Below, piece after piece: positions 37,826-47,300 of a stretch of 64,000 bases of DNA. Each line of letters begins with the position of its first letter. Position 1 is the stretch's first letter. The position numbers were made by a program, and so were the translations under genes. The notes under the pieces are model-generated. The model did no database searches, was not told where the DNA came from, and saw nothing but the letters and a program-made list of their open reading frames with translations. This stretch comes from Fidelibacterota bacterium. GTDB lineage: Bacteria; Fidelibacterota; UBA8477; JABMPR01. The DNA is taken from positions 62,001 through 126,000 of the forward strand of contig JADHVL010000012.1 in assembly GCA_016784025.1 (NCBI GenBank), in the 5' to 3' direction.

Positions 37826-39271
37826 TTACTTGAGCCCTAGTTCTTTGCACATACGATGAAAATTTGGTGGAGCCAGACCAAGTTTTCCGGCAGCCTCAGT
37901 ATCCGTGCGACTGTGTTGACGCACAAACTCAAAATACTGTTTGCGGAAATTCTGTTCCACATCTTTGAGCGGCATGATGTTATCCGTTGAAAAGACTGGA
38001 TTTGTCAGGCCAGTAGCTGAATCCTGTGCCTGAACATCCATGGCAAGTTCCACGATTTCACGAGTAATGGTATCATTGCTCAAGATGACCAATCTCTGTG
38101 TCACATTTTTCAGTTGACGAACATTCCCCGGCCAATGGAATTGCTCCAAAAAGCTCCAGGCTCCATCGGTGATGGCAGGCAGAACAATACTCAAATCACG
38201 ACAGTGATGACCTACAAAATAATCAATGAGAACGCGGATATCCTCTTTGCGCTCTTTCAAGGCAGGTGCCTGGATATTGAGGATATTCAGACGGTAAAAA
38301 AGATCCTCACGGAATAGATTTTTTTTCATCCGATCCTTCAGATTTTTATTGGTGGCCGCGATCACTCTCACATCAACGTTATGGCTCTTTTTGCGACCAA
38401 TTTTATCCATTTCACCTGTTTCTAGAACACGCAGTAGTTTGGCCTGGGCTTGATAAGGTAATTCAGAGATTTCATCTAAGAATATGGTTCCGTGATTGGC
38501 CTGTTCGAATAACCCGGCCTTATCTTCTTTGGCTCCAGTAAAAGCGCCCTTGATAAACCCGAATAGCTCACTTTCAATGAGTTCAGCAGGGATGGCAGCA
38601 CAGTTCACTGTAACAAAATTTTCATAACGTCGACTGCTCTGATAATGGATATTTCTGGCAATCAACTCCTTCCCTGTTCCAGATTCACCGAGGATGAGCA
38701 CATTGGCATGGGTCGCGGCATATTTGGTGATACGCTCCCTGATCTTCAGAATGCTTTCTGAATCTCCCAGCATGGGTCTTTCCTGAACAATTCGGGCAAT
38801 CTTTTTATCCAGTCTACTCTGCGAGCGCATGCGTTCTTGTTCCAGCCGTTTTTTCTCAGCTGCATTCATGATGGTCAGAATAAAGTCAGTGGGTTGATAA
38901 ATGAAATCCTCAATATCAGAAGGATATTTTGTTCCGAACCAATAGGCACCACTCTCAATCAATTGATTGGCAAAATGAAGGTCGGTCTGGTTGATGGTCA
39001 TCTTGGTGATGACGATGATCTGAATACTGGGATCGACTTTTTTCAGTCGTTTGATAAGTCTTTCACCATACAGACCACCAGATATCTGATAATCCAGAAT
39101 GGCCACATCATAGGGACCTTTTTTCTCAAGGTTGTGTATAGCATCCTCACCTGTGGATACTATATCCTGAATACAGATTCTCTCCCGATGGGGTGCAATG
39201 GTGTTTTTTATCCGGCGTACATCAAACTCTTCATCTTCAATGAGGAGAACTTTAATTTGATCTTGTTCCAT
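37826..39271 (-). CDS. Sigma-54-dependent response regulator (NtrC family)
   Basis: This 481-residue protein has a receiver domain (about 5-125, acidic pocket EDEE, phospho-acceptor Asp60 in VAILDYQ), an AAA+ domain (about 165-400) with Walker A GESGTGKE (195-202), the sigma-54 contact loop GAFTGA (242-247), Walker B TIFLDE (262-267) and HWPGNVRQL, and a C-terminal Fis-type helix-turn-helix (about 440-480, TEAAGKLGLAPPNFHRMCKELGLK). It should activate sigma-54 promoters once phosphorylated. It is the last gene of the sensor operon, 3 bases after its kinase. A sigma-54-like promoter precedes the divergent GH3 gene, its likely target. Confidence 0.94.
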   Translation of the reverse strand: MEQDQIKVLLIEDEEFDVRRIKNTIAPHRERICIQDIVSTGEDAIHNLEKKGPYDVAILDYQISGGLYGERLIKRLKKVDPSIQIIVITKMTINQTDLHFANQLIESGAYWFGTKYPSDIEDFIYQPTDFILTIMNAAEKKRLEQERMRSQSRLDKKIARIVQERPMLGDSESILKIRERITKYAATHANVLILGESGTGKELIARNIHYQSSRRYENFVTVNCAAIPAELIESELFGFIKGAFTGAKEDKAGLFEQANHGTIFLDEISELPYQAQAKLLRVLETGEMDKIGRKKSHNVDVRVIAATNKNLKDRMKKNLFREDLFYRLNILNIQAPALKERKEDIRVLIDYFVGHHCRDLSIVLPAITDGAWSFLEQFHWPGNVRQLKNVTQRLVILSNDTITREIVELAMDVQAQDSATGLTNPVFSTDNIMPLKDVEQNFRKQYFEFVRQHSRTDTEAAGKLGLAPPNFHRMCKELGLK

Positions 39272-39274
39272 AAT

Positions 39275-40753
39275 TTATCCTGTGGGAGCCTCTAGGGTAA
39301 AGCAGGCGCCTCCTTCTGCTCTATTATGTGCATCAACTACCCAATCGCATCTCCGGCTGATTTCCCAGGCCAGATAACAACCGTAACCAGAGTTCTGGCT
39401 TCCATCTTTGGTACTCACTGACTCCTTAAAAATGGCCTTTTGACCATGCTCATCTGCCTTTAGCAATTCAGGTGACAAACCCTTGCCGTTATCACATATC
39501 TCAACAGTGAGTCTCTTTTGCACGTCATCATATTTTGTTATAATTTTTATTATGAGATTGTGATCCACATTGTGCTCAATAGCATTCTGGATCAAGGGTT
39601 CAATGATCTCCCAAACCACATACTCATTGATGTGCAGGATTGGAATATCCTCAGCAAAATCAAGCTCTACACTGACTGCATTGCTTTCGCTGGCTTTGTA
39701 TACCCGTTGAAAGATATTTTCTACAACGAACTGGATAACCTCATTAATATTGGTCTGAAAAATTGGATTCCGGATGACATGAAGTGGCGGATCATAGGTT
39801 TTCATATCATAAATCACCCGGGAAACAAAGTTTGCATATTTTGTGACACGATTTCGCGTTTCGTCCAGGTTTTTATCCTGCAAACCCCTGAGATCCTCTT
39901 TGATAAACCCCATCACTTTTTCTGCTTTGTGATGGGTGTGGTAAATACGTTTTGTGAAAAGGGATTCTTTCTGGTGTTCCACTTGTTCTCTAAGCTGTTT
40001 TGAGCGTTGATCAAACAATTGATGCTGGACTTCATCCCGTTCTTGAGCGGTATAGGAGTATATGAAAAACATAGCCAGGAATCCAATAAGAATGAGTCCT
40101 GTAAACAATACTCCACTTTGACTGTAAGCCGATTCGATGAGGGACAGAAATCCCGCTACATCAGGAGTTACTCGCATGTAAGCAGCACCTGCAATCTCAC
40201 CCCTATCATAGAATGGTACCAGAACATGGAATGTATTGTTGCCTTCCAATGAACTGACAATTTGTTCCTCATCCACCAACGATTGGTAATGCTCGTGATA
40301 GTAAAGGATGGCATTGGCTGCAGATGGTTGATTCTCAATCATCAGGATAGAATCTTGCTCGAGATAGAGATCATAGATTTCTGCTCCTTCTCTCAAAGCA
40401 ACCACTCTTCCTCCCTGATTGACCAGGAGAAAGACCTCATCAATATTCCTTTGCAGCATCTGTTGACTTAATAATTTATCGAAAGACTCAATCGTATTTC
40501 CTCTGCTCTCGCCATTTATGGGACTATCCCTGCGCCCCTGCTCAATAAGCAGTTCAAGAGCGGTGGTTGTAAGATCAGCTACTCGTTCAGCCGAGTCACG
40601 CCGATAGTACTCCATGGCCTGTTGAAATATCTGATGCGTAGATTGACTATTAATAAATGAGAGTGCAGTTTGAAAAATGACTACTACGATAAACAACACG
40701 AGGATGTGTTGTATCTCAAAATGGTAGCTTTCATATTTCTTCGGAAGTTTCAA
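39275..40753 (-). CDS. Membrane sensor histidine kinase with divergent phospho-acceptor region
   Basis: This 492-residue protein has two membrane helices (about 16-35 and 214-234) around a periplasmic sensor domain of about 175 residues, probably Cache-like. A coiled stretch (about 236-305, including RIYHTHHKAEKVMGF) would be the dimerisation helix. It lacks a canonical H-E-[LIF]-x-[TNH]-P box. The ATPase domain is clear: N box LIQNAIEHN (about 397-405), G1 DNGKGL (421-426) and G2 GYGCYLA (456-462). The start is TTG at 40753, overlapping the stop of the solute-binding gene by 4 bases, with GAGGAA upstream. The three genes make one signalling unit that presumably senses a sugar. Confidence 0.88.
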   Translation of the reverse strand: MKLPKKYESYHFEIQHILVLFIVVVIFQTALSFINSQSTHQIFQQAMEYYRRDSAERVADLTTTALELLIEQGRRDSPINGESRGNTIESFDKLLSQQMLQRNIDEVFLLVNQGGRVVALREGAEIYDLYLEQDSILMIENQPSAANAILYYHEHYQSLVDEEQIVSSLEGNNTFHVLVPFYDRGEIAGAAYMRVTPDVAGFLSLIESAYSQSGVLFTGLILIGFLAMFFIYSYTAQERDEVQHQLFDQRSKQLREQVEHQKESLFTKRIYHTHHKAEKVMGFIKEDLRGLQDKNLDETRNRVTKYANFVSRVIYDMKTYDPPLHVIRNPIFQTNINEVIQFVVENIFQRVYKASESNAVSVELDFAEDIPILHINEYVVWEIIEPLIQNAIEHNVDHNLIIKIITKYDDVQKRLTVEICDNGKGLSPELLKADEHGQKAIFKESVSTKDGSQNSGYGCYLAWEISRRCDWVVDAHNRAEGGACFTLEAPTG

Positions 40754-42111
40754 AAAGTGCTTCCTCTGGCCATGACAACATCAATTTCTTCTTTGGCCAA
40801 GGCCAGCCCCACTGCAACTTCAATTTCACCTGACATAATCTGGTGCAGATGAGTTGAAAGGATATCCGATATCAGTGTATACTGGTCCAACATGGGTCTG
40901 TGAAGACCCTTTTGCATCATTTTCTGGATAAGCTGCAATCTTTCCTGACGAGGTCCTGCTTTCGGTTGGCTATAGAACTCTCGTTGGATAGGCAAAAGAC
41001 CTTCACGTTCATAGAATATTTGCTGGCCCTGCATAGAGGCGGCAAATTCCATGAAAAGTATTGAAGCATCCTTCACTGGTGAATGTTTTGAGAGCATCAT
41101 ATTCCAGCCACCAAAAACGGGTGTCGATTCGCCCCCTTCAAAGTGTGGCAATGGTGCTATTTCTAATTTTTTGAATAATTCTGGATCAAAACGCTGATAA
41201 TCCTCATTGTTCACAGTTGGCCACCCACGTACGAAGGGAATATCATGAGCCAGTGCGAAGCGAATACAGTCATCCTCGGTCATGCTCAAGGCTTCAATAG
41301 GTGCAAAATTCGTGCGGATCATTTCACGCATGAAGTGGGTGCGCTCAATGACCAATGGGTCTGTGAGATCTATCAGCTCGCCCGATTCCTCATCTTCAAA
41401 TGCCAGCCCTATGATTTCGTTGAAATTACAGATCAGGCCCTCATAAGCCACGGCCTGGGGGATAAATGTGGGTTTTCCTGGGAAATATAAGTCCCTGATC
41501 TCCAGCATCTCTTCCCAGGTGATAGACTGCTTGATTCGCTCCACGATGGCTTCACCATCTGGCAATGCCAGGATCATATCCTTGCGATAGTATAAGGCTC
41601 CTATATCTGTGTAAAGAGGGACAGCATATAGGATGTCATCGACATAGCAGGTTTGGAGAGGTTGGGGCACCAATTTATTTAAAAACTGAGGGGCAAAATA
41701 TGGCGCCAGTGGTTCTGCCCATTTGGTAAATCGAGGGACCCAGATCAGATCAACTGAGAAGACATCAATCCTACTACTACGACTTCGTAAGTTCCTGGCT
41801 ATCAGCTCTTTTCTCTGATTGGTATTAAATTTTGAGAAGGGTAAATCAATGGCGATTACCTCTACTTCCCCCTGGTATAGCTCATTGAATTGTCTAATTA
41901 TCTCTGCATGTCCTACACCAATATTATCAGCGAAATAAACACGCTCAATTCCATCTGTGTTTAAGGGGTTTGTCCCCAGTGGAAATGAAGATATCAAGAA
42001 GGATATGAGGAAGATTAATGCACCAATGGAAAACAAAAATGGGAGACTGGTGGAAAGTGACTTTATCCTGAGACTTTTGGGCTGATCTTCTTGTAGATGT
42101 TTATCATTCAT
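40750..42111 (-). CDS. Membrane-anchored extracellular solute-binding protein (ABC family 1 type), sensor component
   Basis: This 453-residue protein starts with a cytoplasmic tail and one uncleaved-looking helix (about 26-46, FLFSIGALIFLISFLISSFP). The rest is a two-lobed solute-binding protein of the sugar type (family 1): FNELYQGEVEVIAIDLPFSKF, DVFSVDLIWVPRFTKWAEPL, DILYAVPLYTDIGALYYRKDM and PVFGGWNMMLSKHS. No ABC permease or ATPase genes are nearby. The next two genes are the histidine kinase and sigma-54 regulator. The protein therefore probably binds a sugar and presents it to the kinase rather than feeding a transporter. This inference rests on gene order and the anchor. Confidence 0.85.
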   Translation of the reverse strand: MNDKHLQEDQPKSLRIKSLSTSLPFLFSIGALIFLISFLISSFPLGTNPLNTDGIERVYFADNIGVGHAEIIRQFNELYQGEVEVIAIDLPFSKFNTNQRKELIARNLRSRSSRIDVFSVDLIWVPRFTKWAEPLAPYFAPQFLNKLVPQPLQTCYVDDILYAVPLYTDIGALYYRKDMILALPDGEAIVERIKQSITWEEMLEIRDLYFPGKPTFIPQAVAYEGLICNFNEIIGLAFEDEESGELIDLTDPLVIERTHFMREMIRTNFAPIEALSMTEDDCIRFALAHDIPFVRGWPTVNNEDYQRFDPELFKKLEIAPLPHFEGGESTPVFGGWNMMLSKHSPVKDASILFMEFAASMQGQQIFYEREGLLPIQREFYSQPKAGPRQERLQLIQKMMQKGLHRPMLDQYTLISDILSTHLHQIMSGEIEVAVGLALAKEEIDVVMARGSTF

Positions 42112-42304
42112 TTTATTGAAATGATAATAATTGGAGTATCAAAACAATACAAGGGTTAACTCGACTGTAGCTGAGATTCAAGTAGTAAGAATCATGGTGT
42201 GGATAAAATATTTTAGATAGACAGAACTATTCGAAGTGAAGGAGCTGGTTGCATGGGCCACATCTTCAAACATTTTAATAACATTATCACCATATTTACA
42301 GCAA
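42112..42304. other. Gene-free part of the divergent regulatory region
   Basis: Nothing codes here on either strand. The promoter of the - strand sensor operon should lie in this stretch, but no clear -35/-10 or -24/-12 pair is visible for it. A GTTAAC palindrome near 42155 is the only small symmetry seen. Confidence 0.35.
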
Positions 42305-42325
42305 CTTAACCATGCTAATGTTAAG
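42305..42325. promoter_or_regulatory. Enhancer-like inverted repeat for the sigma-54 regulator
   Basis: CTTAAC at 42305-42310 and GTTAAG at 42320-42325 form a perfect 6-base inverted repeat with a 9-base spacer. Its centre lies about 125 bases upstream of the start expected from the sigma-54-like promoter at 42416, the usual distance for an activator site. A GTTGAAG direct repeat (42331 and 42376) lies between the two. Confidence 0.35.
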
Positions 42326-42415
42326 ACAGGGTTGAAGATTCCAATTGTGACCCGCAACTTTGATGCGTATGCCCCGTTGAAGTTCCCCTGCTAAATTTTG
42401 ATTTTCTCGATTTCG

Positions 42416-42430
42416 TGGCACTCAAATTGA
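42416..42430 (+). promoter_or_regulatory. Sigma-54-like (-24/-12) promoter of the GH3 gene
   Basis: TGGCACTCAAATTGA matches the sigma-54 consensus TGGCAC-N5-TTGC at all but the last position (GA instead of GC at -12). Expected transcription start is about 42441, leaving a leader of about 46 bases before the GH3 ATG at 42488. The divergently encoded regulator is sigma-54 dependent, which supports the call. Confidence 0.55.
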
Positions 42431-42487
42431 ACATATATGATCTTAACACATATAGCGAGTTTCTTTTGTTTATCTTGAGGAGTGAAA

Positions 42488-44332
42488 ATGTTCAAAATTG
42501 CAACACTACATAAATTTCTCTTTCTTATACCTGGTTTGGTTCTTTTTAGCTGTAACTCAACTGAACCGGTGATCAAACCAGAATCGGTCCATGGCAAAAG
42601 TGTTGAGACCATTGTTGAGATGATGACCCTTTCTGAAAAAGTTGGGCAAATGACACAGGTAGGCAGGAACTATCTCGTTAAAGAGAAAGACATTAAGGAT
42701 TATTTTTTGGGATCCCTTCTCAGTGGAGGAGGCTCTGCCCCTGGAAGCAATGAGCCAAACTCCTGGGCTGATATGCTGGATCGCTACCAGGGTTTTGCCA
42801 CAGAAACTCGACTTGGCATTCCCCTCATGTACGGCATTGATGCAATCCATGGCCATAATAATGTGGTGGGTGCAACCATTTTCCCACATAACATTGGGTT
42901 AGGCGCTACAGGAAATCCTGACCTTGCTAAAGAAATAGCCAGAATTACAGCCAAAGAGGTTCGTGCCACAGGGATCAATTGGACCTTCGACCCCTGCGTA
43001 GCTAATTCTCGAGATGAAAGATGGGGGCGCGCATACGAATCCTACGGTGAGGATCCTGCTCTTATCTCAGCCCTGGGTCGAGCTCAGGTTGAGGGGTATC
43101 AAGGAACCTCCTTAAGCTCGCCCGAAGCTGTCGCGGCTTGCACCAAGCATTACATTGGTGACGGTGCCCCAACCTGGGGAACAGGATCCGGTGGAAAAAT
43201 TGACCGGGGTGATGCCCAGATTTCAGAAGCCGAATTACGTGGACTTCATCTCCCTCCATACCGGGCAGCAATCCAGGCCGGAACAGCCACAATAATGGCC
43301 TCCTATAACAGTTGGAACAGCCTCAAACTCCATGGACATAAATATCTGATGACCGATTTACTTAAAGGAGAGTTGGGTTTTGAGGGATTTATAGTCTCAG
43401 ATTGGGCAGCCATTGATGAACTCCCAGGCAATTATAAAAGTGATATCATCGAATCGATTAACGCAGGTGTGGATATGGTCATGGTCCCTGGGAATACTTC
43501 CAACGGCGGTAATGGGTACAGAGAATTTATTACCAAACTCAAGCAGGCAGTCAATGAAGGTTCAATTGAAATGTCACGAATTGACGATGCCGTGACACGG
43601 ATATTGAATATAAAAAAACAAATGGGACTCCTGGATTCGCTCTATGCCAATAACCGCAGTTTAATAGCATCAATAGGTTCTTCAGAACACAGGTCAGTAG
43701 CACGACAGGCTGTACGTGAGTCTGTGGTGATGCTGAAGAATGAAGACGTCCTCCCCCTTTCCAAAGAGTTATCCACTATTGTAGTAGCAGGACGAGGTGC
43801 AGACGATGTGGGAATGCAGTGTGGGGGATGGAGTATTGCCTGGCAAGGTGGTATGGGTGATATCACTCCTGGAACTACTGTTCTTGAAGGAATTCAAGAA
43901 GCCGTTTCTCCTGTCACCGAGGTCGTTCACTCCCCTAATGGGCTTGCTGCCTCAAGTGGAGATGCAGTCATCGTCGTTGTAGGTGAAGAACCTTACGCTG
44001 AGGGTCATGGAGACCGGGATGATCTCGTCTTGTCAAGCGAGGATATTGCTGTCTTGAATCGAGTAAAGGATAGTGGCAAACCCATGGTGGTGGTCCTCCT
44101 CTCAGGTCGTCCAATTATTGTCACTGATGAGCTGGAAAACTCTGATGCCTTTTTAGCTGCCTGGCTTCCAGGAACTGAAGGGAACGGTATTACTGATGTG
44201 ATTTTTGGTGATTATACGCCTACTGGAAAACTTTCAGTGACCTGGCCCACAGACATGAGCCAAATACCAATTAACGTTGGGGCTGTCAACTATACCCCCC
44301 TCTTTTCTGTTGGTTATGGATTGACTTATTAA
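42488..44332 (+). CDS. GH3 exo-beta-glucosidase lipoprotein
   Basis: This protein has about 614 residues. A lipoprotein signal ends at LFSC (Cys about 22). The GH3 barrel and the second alpha/beta domain follow. The nucleophile Asp is in GFIVSDWAAIDE (about 305), and KHYIGDGAPTWGTGSGG (about 220-236) is typical of exo-1,3/1,4-beta-glucan glucohydrolases such as barley ExoI. The C-terminal part ends after GYGLTY without a fibronectin domain. A GTG at 42482 is in frame but lies in the ribosome site GAGGAG (42477-42482), so ATG 42488 is chosen. It would release glucose from oligosaccharides in the periplasm or on the surface. Transcription probably depends on the sigma-54 promoter just upstream. 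Confidence 0.92.
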   Translation: MFKIATLHKFLFLIPGLVLFSCNSTEPVIKPESVHGKSVETIVEMMTLSEKVGQMTQVGRNYLVKEKDIKDYFLGSLLSGGGSAPGSNEPNSWADMLDRYQGFATETRLGIPLMYGIDAIHGHNNVVGATIFPHNIGLGATGNPDLAKEIARITAKEVRATGINWTFDPCVANSRDERWGRAYESYGEDPALISALGRAQVEGYQGTSLSSPEAVAACTKHYIGDGAPTWGTGSGGKIDRGDAQISEAELRGLHLPPYRAAIQAGTATIMASYNSWNSLKLHGHKYLMTDLLKGELGFEGFIVSDWAAIDELPGNYKSDIIESINAGVDMVMVPGNTSNGGNGYREFITKLKQAVNEGSIEMSRIDDAVTRILNIKKQMGLLDSLYANNRSLIASIGSSEHRSVARQAVRESVVMLKNEDVLPLSKELSTIVVAGRGADDVGMQCGGWSIAWQGGMGDITPGTTVLEGIQEAVSPVTEVVHSPNGLAASSGDAVIVVVGEEPYAEGHGDRDDLVLSSEDIAVLNRVKDSGKPMVVVLLSGRPIIVTDELENSDAFLAAWLPGTEGNGITDVIFGDYTPTGKLSVTWPTDMSQIPINVGAVNYTPLFSVGYGLTY

Positions 44333-44373
44333 ACGTTGCCTTATTAAAACGCAGGAACTAAGCTAAAGCTGAT

Positions 44374-47300
44374 ATGAAACAACCACTCCACACCTTTTCC
44401 TCCACAGTCTGTTTCATTGCTGTGGTCCTACCTTCCCTACTTTTTGGTCAATCCTTGATTTTGAATGAAATTGTTGCCTCTAATCGAGCAAGTTTAAGCG
44501 ATGAAGATGGAGACACCCCGGACTGGATAGAAATTTACAATACGTCCTCATCCACTATTAATCTACAGGGTTATAGCCTTTCTGATGATATCGGGGATCC
44601 CAATAAATGGACATTTGAAACTGGTCAAATAGGTGGTGGTGGTCACACCATCATATTCGCATCTGACAAAGATAGACAAAGTTTAAATATCAATTGGGAT
44701 CTCATGTTCGGAGAGGGTGCCCTGTGGCGCTACTTCGTGGGAACTTCCAATCCACCTGTCAATTGGAATTCATTGGATTTTAATGAAAGCCAGTGGTTGG
44801 AGGGTGCCAGTGGATTTGGTTATGGGGACAATGATGACAATACGATTATCCCAACAACCATGTCGGTGTATATGCGCAAAACCTTTACTCTGGCTGATAC
44901 CTCATCATTGCCAGGGTTGCTTTTTCATATCGATTATGACGATGGATATATTGCCTATCTGAATGGAATTGAATTCTCCCGAGAAAATATGGGTGCAGCA
45001 GGTAGTGCGGTGAACTACAATACACCTGCAGCATCTTATACTGAACCATCATTACCTGGTGGAATTGATCTCCCCTACACACTACTACCACGAGAATTAT
45101 TTGATGAAGGTGACAATGTCATCGCCGTTGAAGTACATAACCACAGCACCACCTCTTCTGACATGACAGCTATCCCATTTCTAAGCATGGGTGAACTAGG
45201 TGGATCTGGTGCTCCCTTACCTGAATATCTACTGGCCCCAGATCAAAGTCAATTTCACACCAATTTCAAAATCAGTAGTGATGGTGAACTGGTTATGTTA
45301 ACCAGTCCTGATGGTTCCGGTCTTGACTCAATAAGAACGCCTGAATTACCCGCCGATATAAGTTGGGGTAGAGAGCCTGATGCCAGTGATGATTTGTATT
45401 ACTTTAATCCGCCAACACCAGGGCAGGCAAATGCAGGAGGATTCTCCATCCTGGCAGAACCACCAACCCTATCCCCTGAACCGGGATTTTATAATGGTGG
45501 CATCGCCTTAAGTATGGGTACTGTCCCTCCAGGCCGGATATATAAATATACCGTTGATGGCACAACACCTAACCTGGGGTCCGCTACCTACTATGCACCC
45601 CTGCCTATTACCCAGACCACTGTAATTCGAGTCATGAGCAGCGCCTTTGACGGCACAAATCCCACCCAATCATCCTACAGCTATTTTATAAATGAAGACC
45701 CCTATCTTCCAGTGTTGTCACTCATTTTTGACCCCGGTGCTTTCTTTGATAATGATTCTGGTATGTATGTCATGGGATCCAATGCATCCCAATCTTTTCC
45801 ACATTTTGGTGCTAATTTCTGGGAAGACTGGGAACGACAGGTCCATATCGAGTATTTTGAAGATGGAGATGATCTGAGTTATGCTGCCTCAGCGGGAGCA
45901 AAAATATTTGGCGGCTGGAGTCGTGGGAATCCCCAGCGATCGATCTCGCTATTTGCCCGTGGCCGCTATGGAACCAGTAAATTTGACTTCCCTTTCTTTT
46001 CTGAGCTGGATATAGACAAATTCGAAGCAATCGTGCTCAGGAATGCAGGCAATGACTGGAATATGTCAGGCTATCGGGATGGGTTTATGACAGGGCTTGT
46101 ATCTGAAAGGGATATTGACAAACAAGCCTTTCAGCCAGTTGAAGTCTATTTTAATGGCGACTATTGGGGTATCTATAATTTGCGTGAGAAGGTTAATGAG
46201 CATTTCGTGGCAAGTCATCATAATCTTGACACAGATGATATCGATTTATTAGCCATCGATGGCAATGAGGTGGTTCATGGTGAAAACGGTCATTATGTAG
46301 ATTTGATTCAATATGTGAATTCACATGCTCTCACTTCTGACCTTGATTTTGAGTACATCGAAGAACGTGTAGATATCAACAATTTTATTGATTACCAATT
46401 GGCTCAGATTTACTACGACAACCAGGACTGGCCCGGAAACAACATCAAATTCTGGCGCTCTCGCCTACCAGGCGGAAAGTGGCGTTGGATATTATATGAT
46501 ACTGATTTCGGTTTTAGCATCTGGAGCAGCAATAATTACATAAGAAATACCCTTGAGTTTGCCACAGATCCAAATGGACCGGGTTGGCCAAACCCGCCAT
46601 GGTCCACCCTACTCCTACGTAAGTTTTTGACCAATCCTGGCTTTAGACAAGACTTCATTCTGACTGCCTGTGACTTGTTGAATCAGCCATTCGAATATGA
46701 TGAAGTCGAGGCAGCTCTTAATATCCATCAACAATGGCTCTTACTCTCACTTCCCGAACATATTTCACGCTGGAATCACATCAATATTACCCACTGGTAT
46801 AATGAGGGGATCATCATGGATAATTTTGCCCTGAATCGACCCTATTACATGCGTAATCATTTTAGAAACAAATTTAATCTTGGTGCTGATAGTGATCTTC
46901 ATGTCAATGTTGAGCCAGCAGATGGTGGTCTGGTTCGGGTCCATTCCATCATCCCCGAAAGTTATCCCTGGGTTGGGACCTACTTTTCCACGGTTCCCCT
47001 TGATGTACGCGCCATTGCCCTACCAGGCTATCAATTTTCACATTGGGTTGGAGTAGGTGGAACTGATCCAGACCTGGATATCAGTATGCTGTCAGATGTT
47101 GACCTTACAGCAGTTTTTGTGCCTTTAACTCCTGATGATGGCGCTCTGGTTATCAACGAGATCAATTATAATTCCTTAAATGATTCTGACTCAAAGGACT
47201 GGGTCGAATTATTTAATGGAACGCCCAGCACAGTCGATCTGGAAGGGTGGTCAATTAGCGATGATTCCGATGATAATCAATTTGTGTTGCCCCCTCTGTC

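Noticed and set aside
39518..40003. A 161-codon + strand frame
   Set aside because: It is antisense to the ATPase and linker part of the histidine kinase and its translation shows low-complexity I/F/N-rich sequence typical of a shadow frame.
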